Positions 1-6,521 of a stretch of 6,521 nucleotides of DNA are shown one piece after another. Position numbers and translations under genes: made by a program. The DNA comes from Methylococcaceae bacterium. Lineage in GTDB: Bacteria > Pseudomonadota > Gammaproteobacteria > Methylococcales > Methylomonadaceae. The stretch spans positions 1 to 6,521 of the forward strand of contig CANKON010000083.1 in NCBI GenBank assembly GCA_947484105.1. Direction: 5' to 3'. Numbering within the stretch: the stretch's first letter is position 1; each line of letters opens with the position of its first letter. The notes beneath the pieces were generated by a model, which had not been told where the DNA came from, did not search any database, and saw nothing but the letters and a program-made list of their open reading frames with translations.

Positions 1-608
<608 letters not shown>

Positions 609-649
609 GGCTGTTGTCTACTAACTTTAAATTTTTAAGGTAATAAATC

Positions 650-1072
650 ATGACAATGTCAGTGCATGTAGACATCGTGAGTGCGGAGAAAGAGATTTTT
701 TCAGGTTTGGCAGAGATGGTTTTTTGTCCTGCTGAAGAAGGAGAAGTCGGTATTTCACCTCGTCACGCGCCGTTAATTACAAAGCTCAATCCTGGTGAAG
801 TTCGTGTCAAAGTTAGCAGTACCGAAAGCTATCCGTTTTTTATTTCGGGTGGATTATTGGAAGTGCAGCCACACGTTGTAACGATTTTAGCTGATACTGC
901 GATTCGTGCGAAAGACATCGATGAAGCTGCGGCGATTCAAGCGAAACAACGTGCCGAAGAAGTTTTGGCAGACAAAACCAGTCGCGTGGATTATGCTTCG
1001 GCTGAAAAACAGTTGCATCAAGCCATTATGCAATTACGCACACTCGATAGATTTAGAAAACGCGGCGGCTAA
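650..1072 (+). CDS. atpC: ATP synthase F1 subunit epsilon
   Basis: This is the epsilon subunit of F1, part of the central stalk. It couples rotation to catalysis, and its C-terminal helices can inhibit ATP hydrolysis. The 140-residue length is normal. The N-terminal beta-sandwich (about residues 1-86) carries the family signatures GEVGISPRHAPLIT (31-44) and SGGLLEVQP (66-74), followed by LADTAIRAKDIDEA (80-93). The charged two-helix domain fills the rest. The start at 650 is preferred over the ATG two codons later because AAGG at 637-640 is well spaced, and because the N-terminus MTMSVHVD aligns with the E. coli MAMTYHLD start. It is the last gene of the atp operon, followed directly by an intrinsic terminator. 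Confidence 0.97.
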   Translation: MTMSVHVDIVSAEKEIFSGLAEMVFCPAEEGEVGISPRHAPLITKLNPGEVRVKVSSTESYPFFISGGLLEVQPHVVTILADTAIRAKDIDEAAAIQAKQRAEEVLADKTSRVDYASAEKQLHQAIMQLRTLDRFRKRGG

Positions 1073-1100
1073 CGATTAAGTTATCGCACGATTCTTAACA

Positions 1101-1137
1101 AAAAGCCCGATAACGTCTGACGCTATCGGGCTTTTTT
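1101..1137 (+). terminator. Rho-independent terminator of the atp operon
   Basis: Bases 1101-1112 (AAAAGCCCGATA) pair perfectly with 1124-1135 (TATCGGGCTTTT), giving a 12-bp stem. Inside it, CGT (1114-1116) can pair with ACG (1120-1122) across one A/C mismatch, leaving a 3-base loop. A six-T run at 1132-1137 follows. The run of A's on the left arm gives a U-tract on the other strand too, so the structure could work in both directions. It sits 28 bases after the atpC stop and ends only 17 bases before the glmU start. Confidence 0.93.
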
Positions 1138-1154
1138 GTTTTACGGAGAAGAAA

Positions 1155-2525
1155 ATGAATTTAACGACCATCATTCTCGCAGCAGGTAAAGGAACACGAA
1201 TGCGTTCCAAATTGCCGAAAGTGTTACACAAAATTGCTCACAAACCGTTGTTGCAACACGTCCACGACACGGCTGTTCAACTCGAAAACAACGAGATTCA
1301 TATTGTCATCGGTCACGGCTCAGATTTAGTCAAACAAACGTTGGAGAATTTGCAAGTAAATTGGGTGGAACAAACTGAGCAACTCGGCACAGGTCACGCC
1401 GTGCAACAAGTGAGCAACCAAATTTCTAACGACACGATTGCACTGATTTTATATGGTGACGTGCCGTTATTGAAAATAGAAACGTTGCAAAATCTAATTT
1501 CAAAAATAACTGAAAAAACACTTGCTCTTTTGACAGTAAATTTAGCCGACCCAATGGGTTACGGACGGATTGTGCGTGACGATTCTGGAAATGTTTTGCG
1601 AATTATCGAAGAAAAAGATGCAACTGAAGTAGAAAAACAAATTACTGAAGGCAACACAGGTATTTTAGCGGTTCAAGGAAAATCCTTAAAAAAATGGCTT
1701 TCGCAACTGCGAAATAATAACACGCAAGGTGAATACTACTTGACAGATATTATTGCGTTAGCAGTTTCTGATGGTTTTGAAATCATCACCAGTTCACCTC
1801 AAAATGAAGACGAAGTTTTAGGCGTGAATGACAAATTGCAACTCGCGCATTTAGAGCGCGTTTATCAATTACAACAAGCCGAAATTTTAATGCGTCAAGG
1901 CGTGACATTGAGTGACCCAAATCGTTTTGATTTACGGGGAACTTTGGAAGTGGGACAAGACGTTGAAATTGATGTGAATGTAATTTTTGAAGGTAAAAAC
2001 CAAGTCGGTAATAATGTCAAAATTGGCTCGAATTGTTCAATCAAAAATGCCACGATTGGGGACGATGTGATTATTTTGCCGAATTGCGTAATTGAAAATG
2101 CTCAAGTCGGTGCGAATAGTCGAATTGGACCTTTTGCAAGGTTGCGTCCTGAAACGGTTTTAGCGACTGACACGCATATTGGCAATTTTGTTGAAATCAA
2201 AAAGTCAGTCATCGGGCAGGGCAGTAAAGTGAATCATTTAAGCTACATCGGCGACAGCCTTGTTGGCAAAAAAGTGAACATTGGCGCAGGCACAATCACT
2301 TGCAATTACGACGGCGTAAATAAATTTCAAACAATTATCGAAGACGGCGCATTTATTGGCTCAGACACGCAACTTGTTGCGCCTGTTACCATTGGCAAAA
2401 ACGCCACAATCGGCGCAGGTTCAACGATTACTAAAGATACGCCTGACGATAAATTAACGCTCAGTCGTAGTAAACAACTTTCAGTTTCAGGCTGGCAACG
2501 TCCCGTGAAAAAGGAGAAATTATAA
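1155..2525 (+). CDS. glmU: Bifunctional N-acetylglucosamine-1-phosphate uridyltransferase / glucosamine-1-phosphate acetyltransferase
   Basis: This cytoplasmic enzyme makes UDP-GlcNAc in two steps: acetyl transfer from acetyl-CoA to glucosamine-1-phosphate, then uridylyl transfer from UTP. At 456 residues it is the same length as E. coli GlmU. The N-terminal pyrophosphorylase domain (about 1-225) shows LAAGKGTRM (8-16) with the catalytic Arg15, PKVLH with Lys22, EQLGTGHA (75-82), YGDVPL with Asp102 (100-105), GYGRI (135-139) and NTGIL with Asn167. A linker helix (GVND...LERVYQ, 223-238) leads to a left-handed beta-helix of hexapeptide repeats. Its acetyltransferase residues are Arg331, the Lys pair 349-350, His361 and Tyr364, and [11 protein letters not shown] follows (378-387). 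The start has a good ribosome site (GGAG, 1145-1148). Its stop overlaps the glmS start. No defect was seen. Confidence 0.98.
   Translation: MNLTTIILAAGKGTRMRSKLPKVLHKIAHKPLLQHVHDTAVQLENNEIHIVIGHGSDLVKQTLENLQVNWVEQTEQLGTGHAVQQVSNQISNDTIALILYGDVPLLKIETLQNLISKITEKTLALLTVNLADPMGYGRIVRDDSGNVLRIIEEKDATEVEKQITEGNTGILAVQGKSLKKWLSQLRNNNTQGEYYLTDIIALAVSDGFEIITSSPQNEDEVLGVNDKLQLAHLERVYQLQQAEILMRQGVTLSDPNRFDLRGTLEVGQDVEIDVNVIFEGKNQVGNNVKIGSNCSIKNATIGDDVIILPNCVIENAQVGANSRIGPFARLRPETVLATDTHIGNFVEIKKSVIGQGSKVNHLSYIGDSLVGKKVNIGAGTITCNYDGVNKFQTIIEDGAFIGSDTQLVAPVTIGKNATIGAGSTITKDTPDDKLTLSRSKQLSVSGWQRPVKKEKL
2511..2516 (+). promoter_or_regulatory. glmS ribosome binding site inside the 3' end of glmU
   Basis: AAGGAG lies within the last codons of glmU, eight bases before the glmS ATG. 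The glmU stop (TAA, 2523-2525) shares its last A with that ATG. This is a typical arrangement for translational coupling, so glmS translation probably depends partly on ribosomes finishing glmU. Confidence 0.85.
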
Positions 2526-4354
2526 TGTGTGGCATTGTCGCAGGCATCGCGCAACGCAACGTGATTCCAATTTTATTGGAAGGTTTGAAGCGTCTTGAAT
2601 ATCGCGGCTATGATTCAGCAGGGTTAGCGGTTTTGCATGAAAATAAAATTATGCGTCAACGCGCTGTTGGAAAGGTCAACGGCTTAGAAATGTTGTTGAA
2701 AGAAAATCCAACTTCGGGAAATATCGGTATCGCGCACACGCGTTGGGCAACGCACGGTAAGCCTAGCAAAGAAAACGCACATCCTCACGTCAGTTGCAAT
2801 ACAGTTGCGGTCGTTCATAACGGAATTATTGAAAATCACGAACAACTTCGCGCCGCGCAACGTCAAAATCATTATGAGTTCACCTCTGAAACTGACACCG
2901 AAGTAATTGTCCATGAAATTTTTCACGCGCTGAAAACGTCAGAAAATTTGCTTGCTGCAGTGAAAAAAACTGTGCCAAAACTCGAAGGGGCTTATGCGTT
3001 GGCAATTATGTCAAGCGACGAACCAGACATGTTGGTTGCCTGTCGGAAAGGTAGCCCGCTTGTAATTGGCGTAGGAATTGGTGAGTATTTTGTTGCGTCT
3101 GATGTTGCAGCATTATTGCCCGTCACGCAACGCTTTATCTTTTTAGAAGAAGGCGACGTGGCGGCGATTAAAATTGATTCGCTCATCATTTTTGACACGC
3201 AAAATAATGTTGTCGAACGCGCAACAAGAGAAAGTCAATTAACCGCTGATGCGGTTGAAAAAGGCGAATATCGTCATTTCATGATAAAAGAAATTTACGA
3301 ACAACCGTTCGCGGTATCACAAACGTTAGAAGGGCGATTTATCAATCAGCGCGTGCAAGATAGTGCATTTGGTTTTGATGCAGCGCGAATTTTTGATGGC
3401 ATAAAATCGATACAAATTCTAGCCTGCGGTACCAGTTATCATGCGGGATTAGTTGCTCGTTATTGGTTTGAAGAATTAGCGCGAGTGCCTTGTAATATCG
3501 AAGTTGCCAGCGAATTCCGTTACCGAAATCCTGTTTTAGCGGCGGACACATTAGTTGTAACAATTTCGCAATCGGGCGAAACGGCTGATACGCTCGCAGC
3601 CTTAAAAGAAGCCAAACGATTAGGCGCAAAACACACGCTGGCAATTTGTAATGTGCCTGAAAGTTCACTCGTTCGAGAATCCGATTTAGTGTTGTTAACT
3701 CGCGCAGGACCTGAAATTGGCGTGGCATCAACTAAAGCTTTCACAACGCAATTAGTGTCGTTAATGTTATTGGTATTAGCGATTGGGCGACGTTTTGAAC
3801 TCAATGAAACGTTAGAACAACACATTACGGAGGAGTTATTTAAATTGCCGCGTCAAATGGAAGATGTGTTGCAACTCGACAAAGAAATTGAAATTTTGGC
3901 AGAGCGTTTTGCAGAAAAACACCACGCACTGTTTTTAGGACGTGGAGCGCATTATCCGATTGCAATGGAAGGCGCGTTGAAGCTGAAGGAAATTTCTTAT
4001 ATTCATGCCGAAGCCTATCCCGCAGGCGAATTAAAACATGGACCGTTGGCGTTAATTGATTCGGATATGCCAGTAATTACGGTTGCACCAAATAACAGTT
4101 TGCTTGAAAAACTAAAATCGAATATGCAGGAAGTTTCTGCGCGAGGTGGGCAGTTAATTGTATTTATGGATGAAACGCTTTCGCCAACGCCTGACGAAAA
4201 TGTGCAAATTATCAAAATACCGCAAGTTGATAATCACATTTCGCCGATGCTTTACACCTTACCCTTGCAATTGTTGTCGTATCACGTCGCGGTTTTGAAA
4301 GGCACCGACGTTGATCAACCTCGCAATTTGGCAAAATCCGTCACAGTTGAATAA
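2525..4354 (+). CDS. glmS: Glutamine--fructose-6-phosphate aminotransferase (isomerizing)
   Basis: This enzyme converts fructose-6-phosphate and glutamine to glucosamine-6-phosphate and glutamate, the first committed step of amino-sugar synthesis in the cytoplasm. At 609 residues it matches E. coli GlmS. Cys2 becomes the N-terminal nucleophile once Met is removed. The class II glutaminase domain (about 1-240) shows HTRWATHG with Arg73 (71-78), VHNGIIENH with Asn99/Gly100 (97-105) and SETDTEV with Asp124 (121-127). Two SIS sugar-isomerase domains follow: [11 protein letters not shown] (298-308), SQSGETADT (348-356), [11 protein letters not shown] (399-409), then Glu489, His505 and Lys604 near the C-terminus, the residues of the isomerase site. 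The C-terminal tail [15 protein letters not shown] matches E. coli. It overlaps glmU by one base and is followed by the DAHP synthase gene after nine bases, so the three probably share a transcript. Confidence 0.98.
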   Translation: MCGIVAGIAQRNVIPILLEGLKRLEYRGYDSAGLAVLHENKIMRQRAVGKVNGLEMLLKENPTSGNIGIAHTRWATHGKPSKENAHPHVSCNTVAVVHNGIIENHEQLRAAQRQNHYEFTSETDTEVIVHEIFHALKTSENLLAAVKKTVPKLEGAYALAIMSSDEPDMLVACRKGSPLVIGVGIGEYFVASDVAALLPVTQRFIFLEEGDVAAIKIDSLIIFDTQNNVVERATRESQLTADAVEKGEYRHFMIKEIYEQPFAVSQTLEGRFINQRVQDSAFGFDAARIFDGIKSIQILACGTSYHAGLVARYWFEELARVPCNIEVASEFRYRNPVLAADTLVVTISQSGETADTLAALKEAKRLGAKHTLAICNVPESSLVRESDLVLLTRAGPEIGVASTKAFTTQLVSLMLLVLAIGRRFELNETLEQHITEELFKLPRQMEDVLQLDKEIEILAERFAEKHHALFLGRGAHYPIAMEGALKLKEISYIHAEAYPAGELKHGPLALIDSDMPVITVAPNNSLLEKLKSNMQEVSARGGQLIVFMDETLSPTPDENVQIIKIPQVDNHISPMLYTLPLQLLSYHVAVLKGTDVDQPRNLAKSVTVE

Positions 4355-4363
4355 AAGGAAAAA

Positions 4364-5434
4364 ATGACTTTGCAAAAATATAATACCGACGACTTACGCA
4401 TTTGCGGCATGACGGAAGTCATTGCACCTGTAGAAGTTCATACAGAAATGCCAATTTCTGAAACAGCGGCGCAAACCACGTTTCAAGCTCGGCAAGCGAT
4501 TCATAATATTTTGAAAGGGGACGATGACCGTTTAGTGGTTGTTGTAGGTCCGTGTTCAATTCATGACACAAAAGCCGCACACGAATACGCAGGATTATTA
4601 AAAAATGCGATTGCAGAATTTAGTGATGATTTGTTAATTGTGATGCGCGTGTATTTTGAAAAACCACGTACAACGGTAGGGTGGAAAGGTTTAATCAATG
4701 ACCCAGATTTAGATTCAAGTTTTAATATCAACAAAGGCTTACGAATTGCTCGACAATTATTGCTCGATGTCAATGACATGGGAATTCCAGCCGCAACGGA
4801 ATATCTTGATTTAATTACACCGCAGTATGTTTCCGATTTAATTTCGTGGGGAGCAATTGGTGCAAGAACAACCGAAAGCCAAGTGCATCGTGAGTTAGCC
4901 TCTGGTTTATCATGTCCAGTTGGGTTTAAAAATGCAACCGATGGCACAATTAAAATTGCCATTGACGCGATTGGCGCAGCAATGAGTCCACATCACTTTT
5001 TATCGCTGACAAAAGCAGGACATTCCGCTATTTTTTCAACAACAGGAAATGAAGACGTGCATATTATTTTGCGTGGTGGAAATCACCAGCCAAATTATGA
5101 TGCGGTCAATGTTGAGCAAGTCGCGCATAGCATGGAAAAAGCGAATTTGCGTCCGAATATCATGATTGATTTCAGTCATTCAAACAGTTTGAAACAATGC
5201 CAGCGTCAGTTAATTGTGGGTGATGACGTTGCCGCACAAATTGCAAATGGCGATAAACGCATTATGGGTGTGATGATTGAAAGTCACTTAAAAGCAGGTT
5301 CTCAATCAGTTATTGAAGGGAAAGAATTAGTTTATGGACAAAGTATTACCGATGCTTGCTTGTCATGGAAAGATACCTTGCCGCTTTTAACAACGCTGGC
5401 GAATGCCGTACAAAAAAGAAGATTGCAATTATAA
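4364..5434 (+). CDS. aroG: 3-deoxy-7-phosphoheptulonate (DAHP) synthase, class I alpha, AroG-like
   Basis: This enzyme condenses phosphoenolpyruvate with erythrose-4-phosphate to DAHP, the entry step of the shikimate pathway to aromatic amino acids. Its 356 residues are normal for the class. The four expected metal ligands are present: Cys64 in GPCSIHD, His272 in IDFSHSNS, Glu306 in GVMIESHL and Asp330 in SITDAC. Substrate loops include EKPRTTVGWKGL (99-110), GARTTESQVHRE (166-177) and ILRGG (235-239). Residues matching the E. coli AroG phenylalanine pocket are kept (Pro153, Ser183, Phe212, Ser214), whereas the Tyr-sensitive AroF has Gly at the last of these. This favours a Phe-sensitive AroG type, but the isozyme call is inference. 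The ribosome site is AAAAGGAA just before the ATG. The nine-base gap after glmS suggests co-transcription, with no room for its own promoter or attenuator. Confidence 0.93.
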   Translation: MTLQKYNTDDLRICGMTEVIAPVEVHTEMPISETAAQTTFQARQAIHNILKGDDDRLVVVVGPCSIHDTKAAHEYAGLLKNAIAEFSDDLLIVMRVYFEKPRTTVGWKGLINDPDLDSSFNINKGLRIARQLLLDVNDMGIPAATEYLDLITPQYVSDLISWGAIGARTTESQVHRELASGLSCPVGFKNATDGTIKIAIDAIGAAMSPHHFLSLTKAGHSAIFSTTGNEDVHIILRGGNHQPNYDAVNVEQVAHSMEKANLRPNIMIDFSHSNSLKQCQRQLIVGDDVAAQIANGDKRIMGVMIESHLKAGSQSVIEGKELVYGQSITDACLSWKDTLPLLTTLANAVQKRRLQL

Positions 5435-5464
5435 CGTAGACAAAAAATAGTCTGATTTAACGAC

Positions 5465-5483
5465 CACCAGCTCAACGCTGGTG
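5465..5483. repeat. Perfect 7-bp hairpin, probable right-end hairpin of the IS200/IS605 remnant
   Basis: CACCAGC (5465-5471) pairs with GCTGGTG (5477-5483) across the loop TCAAC. On the minus strand it lies just after the transposase stop, the usual place of the subterminal hairpin recognised by TnpA. It also lies about 30 bases after the aroG stop, so its RNA form may weakly terminate or protect the glmU-glmS-aroG transcript. The sequence after it (AGTTTATT) is a poor U-tract, so it is not a convincing intrinsic terminator. Confidence 0.65.
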
Positions 5484-5489
5484 AGTTTA

Positions 5490-5654
5490 TTACGAATGGG
5501 AAATCGTTAATCCAACGATAGCGTAAAAGTAACCTTCGCTAACCCGTTCTGTAACATCACCTGTTAAAACTTTATAGCGATATTTCGTTACCCAAGCAAA
5601 ATGATTCTTCATTTTGTATAAATCAAGAAACGTGCGACTATCAGCGTTTAGCAC
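5490..5654 (-). pseudogene. tnpA: Truncated IS200/IS605 transposase TnpA fragment
   Basis: The minus strand reads open from a GTG at 5654 (or ATG at 5612) to TAA at 5490-5492, about 54 codons. The section HFAWVTKYRYKVLTGDVTER is very like the conserved beginning of IS200/IS605 transposases (HFVWVTKYRYKVLTGD-type), and SRTFLDLYK ahead of it resembles a decayed SHTVYDLKY. Straight after this comes EGYFYAIVG, which resembles the RGYF-ATVG motif found near the C-terminus of these proteins. Roughly 75 central residues, including the HUH metal site, therefore appear to be missing, and the tail with the catalytic Tyr helix is replaced by LTISHS and a stop. The family is recognised from memory of its motifs. 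The deletion is inferred, and the fragment is unlikely to make a working protein. Confidence 0.62.
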
Positions 5655-5674
5655 TTAAACTTCAATGATAACTT

Positions 5675-6160
5675 ATGATAAATAACGATGTATTACGCCG
5701 CGTACGTTACGCTTTAAATTTAAACGATGCCGCCATGATGGACATCTTTGCGTTGAGCGATTATGAAATTACGCGCGAGAATTTACTTAAATTGCTTAAA
5801 AAAGACAATGAACCTGATTTTGTGGCACTCACTAATTCGCAATTGTCTTTATTTTTAGACGGTTTAATTACTTACAATCGCGGAAAAAAAGAAGATGCGC
5901 CGTCTAAGAAATCGAACAGTAATTTGGACAATAATGGCATTCTTAGAAAATTAAGAATTGCGTTTGAATTCAAAGAAGAAGATATGTTGCACACATTGAA
6001 ATTAGCAGATTTTGAATTATCGAAACCTGAACTCAGTTCCTTCTTTAGACATGAAGCGCATAAACATCACCGAAAATGCGGCGATCAAGTCTTAAGAAAT
6101 TTTCTGCAAGGTCTCATTATTCGTTTTAGACAGGCAGATTTGGAACAAGAATCTGATTAA
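5675..6160 (+). CDS. yehS: DUF1456 family protein, YehS-like
   Basis: A predicted soluble protein of 161 residues matching E. coli YehS (DUF1456); its biochemical role is not known to me. It is built as two tandem copies of one module. Copy 1 (about 3-70) begins NNDVLRRVRYAL and ends LSLFLDGLITYNRG. Copy 2 (about 86-152) begins NNGILRKLRIAF and ends LRNFLQGLIIRFRQ. The charged linker KKEDAPSKKSNSN (71-83) joins them. No signal peptide or membrane segment is seen. The start at 5675 is chosen because MINNDVLRRVRY aligns with E. coli MLSNDILRSVRY; an earlier ATG at 5665 is out of frame and stops after six codons. No clear Shine-Dalgarno sequence precedes it, and the transposon remnant ends close upstream. 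No terminator was seen after it. Confidence 0.88.
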   Translation: MINNDVLRRVRYALNLNDAAMMDIFALSDYEITRENLLKLLKKDNEPDFVALTNSQLSLFLDGLITYNRGKKEDAPSKKSNSNLDNNGILRKLRIAFEFKEEDMLHTLKLADFELSKPELSSFFRHEAHKHHRKCGDQVLRNFLQGLIIRFRQADLEQESD

Positions 6161-6219
6161 AAATGGGCAGCCAAAATAGACTTACTTTTTAAATTTTCTA
6201 ATTTTTATAACTCTCAGAA

Positions 6220-6521
6220 ATGCAAGAAATCAATCCAATAAAAAACAAACTCTCTGATTTAAAAAGCCGCGTCGATGAGCTTAGGGGGTATCTTTGACTT
6301 CGATACAAAAAACGAACGATTAACCGAAGTTTTACGCGAATTAGAAGACCCCAAAATTTGGGAAAATCCGCAACTCGCACAAGATTTAGGCAAAGAACGT
6401 GGACAATTAGAACTCGTTGTAAATGGTTTAATCGAACTCACACGTGGTTTAGACGACGCTGAAGAATTGCTCGAAATGGCAGTTGAAGAAAATGATTCTG
6501 ACACGGTTGATATTGTCACAA
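6220..6521 (+). CDS. prfB: Peptide chain release factor 2 (RF2), N-terminal part, expressed by programmed +1 frameshift
   Basis: RF2 recognises UGA and UAA stop codons on the ribosome and releases the finished peptide. The zero frame from ATG 6220 gives 25 codons beginning MQEINPIKNKLSDL (E. coli MFEINPVNNRIQDL), then TGA at 6295-6297. Skipping the T at 6295 gives the +1 frame, which continues from GAC at 6296 as DFDTKNERLTEVL and stays open for 75 codons to the window end. That stretch is the helical N-terminal domain and matches E. coli RF2 at DPKIWENP and LGKERGQLE. The GGQ and SPF motifs lie outside the window. No clear Shine-Dalgarno sequence precedes the ATG. A 59-base gap separates it from yehS. 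It is a normal gene, not a broken one. Confidence 0.96.
6283..6298 (+). promoter_or_regulatory. prfB programmed +1 ribosomal frameshift site (autoregulatory)
   Basis: The sequence AGGGGGTATCTTTGAC contains an internal Shine-Dalgarno-like AGGGGG (6283-6288), a three-base spacer, the slippery CTT (6292-6294) and the in-frame stop TGA with a following C (6295-6298). It matches the E. coli prfB signal as I recall it, and the stop is codon 26 in both. When RF2 is scarce, slow termination at UGA lets ribosomes slip from CUU to UUU and make full-length RF2; when RF2 is plentiful, synthesis stops. The mechanism is established for E. coli and is inferred here from the conserved site. Confidence 0.96.

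Larger units (their letters stand above)
5464..5660 (-). mobile_element. Miniature, internally deleted IS200/IS605-family remnant
   Basis: The 240-base gap between aroG and yehS holds minus-strand coding debris resembling the start and end of an IS200/IS605 TnpA (Y1 transposase). A GC-rich perfect hairpin lies just past its stop, where the right-end hairpin of this family normally sits. A weak 5-bp palindrome (GTTTA/TAAAC, 5646-5660) lies at the other side and could be a decayed left end, but that is a guess. The limits given are approximate, because these elements have no terminal inverted repeats and make no target duplication. With the HUH motif and catalytic Tyr missing it cannot move by itself; a full-length relative could possibly mobilise it if both ends work. 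Confidence 0.6.

Noticed and set aside
656..1072. Alternative atpC start at the second ATG (656)
   Set aside because: The ATG at 650 has the better spacing to AAGG and matches the E. coli N-terminus.
3342..3731. Minus-strand open frame of 129 codons inside glmS
   Set aside because: It lies wholly within a highly conserved glmS SIS-domain region, has no recognisable motifs and is best explained as an antisense shadow. The same applies to the minus-strand frames at 320-505, 2327-2554, 2684-2926, 2992-3198, 3520-3825, 4015-4215, 4561-4962, 6198-6380 and 6259-6519.
5438..5453. AGAC/GTCT hairpin just after aroG as a terminator
   Set aside because: A four-base-pair stem with an eight-base A-rich loop is too weak, and no U-tract follows.
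5594..5622. Promoter for yehS with TATAAA at 5617-5622 as the -10 box
   Set aside because: No acceptable -35 sequence lies at the right distance, and such A/T hexamers are frequent here by chance.
5646..5660. GTTTA/TAAAC palindrome as the left-end hairpin of the IS remnant
   Set aside because: Only five AT-rich base pairs and unlike the GC-rich right-end hairpin. It is mentioned as a possibility within the element but is not called as a feature.
6220..6297. prfB as a pseudogene or sequencing error because of the in-frame TGA
   Set aside because: The stop lies in the exact RF2 recoding signal at codon 26, and homology continues directly in the +1 frame.

Overview
The window looks like a piece of a moderately AT-rich gammaproteobacterial chromosome. 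The ATP synthase, GlmU, GlmS, DAHP synthase and RF2 proteins all resemble their Escherichia coli counterparts closely. The order atpD-atpC-glmU-glmS is the classic gammaproteobacterial one. AT-rich codon use and an IS200/IS605-type remnant would suit a sulfur-oxidising lineage such as Thiotrichales/Beggiatoa, but that placement is only an impression and no genus can be named from sequence alone.

Layout, all genes on the plus strand. Positions 1-1072 hold the end of the F1F0 ATP synthase operon: the C-terminal ~200 codons of atpD, then complete atpC. A strong intrinsic terminator (1101-1137) closes it. Positions 1155-5434 form a tight three-gene unit: glmU (1155-2525), glmS (2525-4354, start overlapping the glmU stop by one base) and a class Iα DAHP synthase of AroG type (4364-5434, 9-base gap). 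Positions 5435-5674 have no intact gene. They contain a short, internally deleted IS200/IS605 transposase remnant on the minus strand, with a perfect 7-bp hairpin where the element's right end should be. Positions 5675-6160 encode a YehS/DUF1456 protein. Positions 6220-6521 hold the start of prfB (release factor 2), whose reading frame is interrupted at codon 26 by the conserved programmed +1 frameshift signal; the gene runs off the window.

How the genes relate: GlmS makes glucosamine-6-phosphate and GlmU carries out the last two steps to UDP-GlcNAc, so together they feed peptidoglycan and LPS synthesis. The DAHP synthase, probably co-transcribed with them, commits carbon to the shikimate pathway. 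AtpD and AtpC are the catalytic and regulatory subunits of F1. The window is mostly ordinary housekeeping sequence. The points worth a second look are the transposon remnant, the frameshift, the terminator pressed against glmU with no visible promoter, and the lack of a glmU-glmS spacer. I did not find a convincing new biological system.
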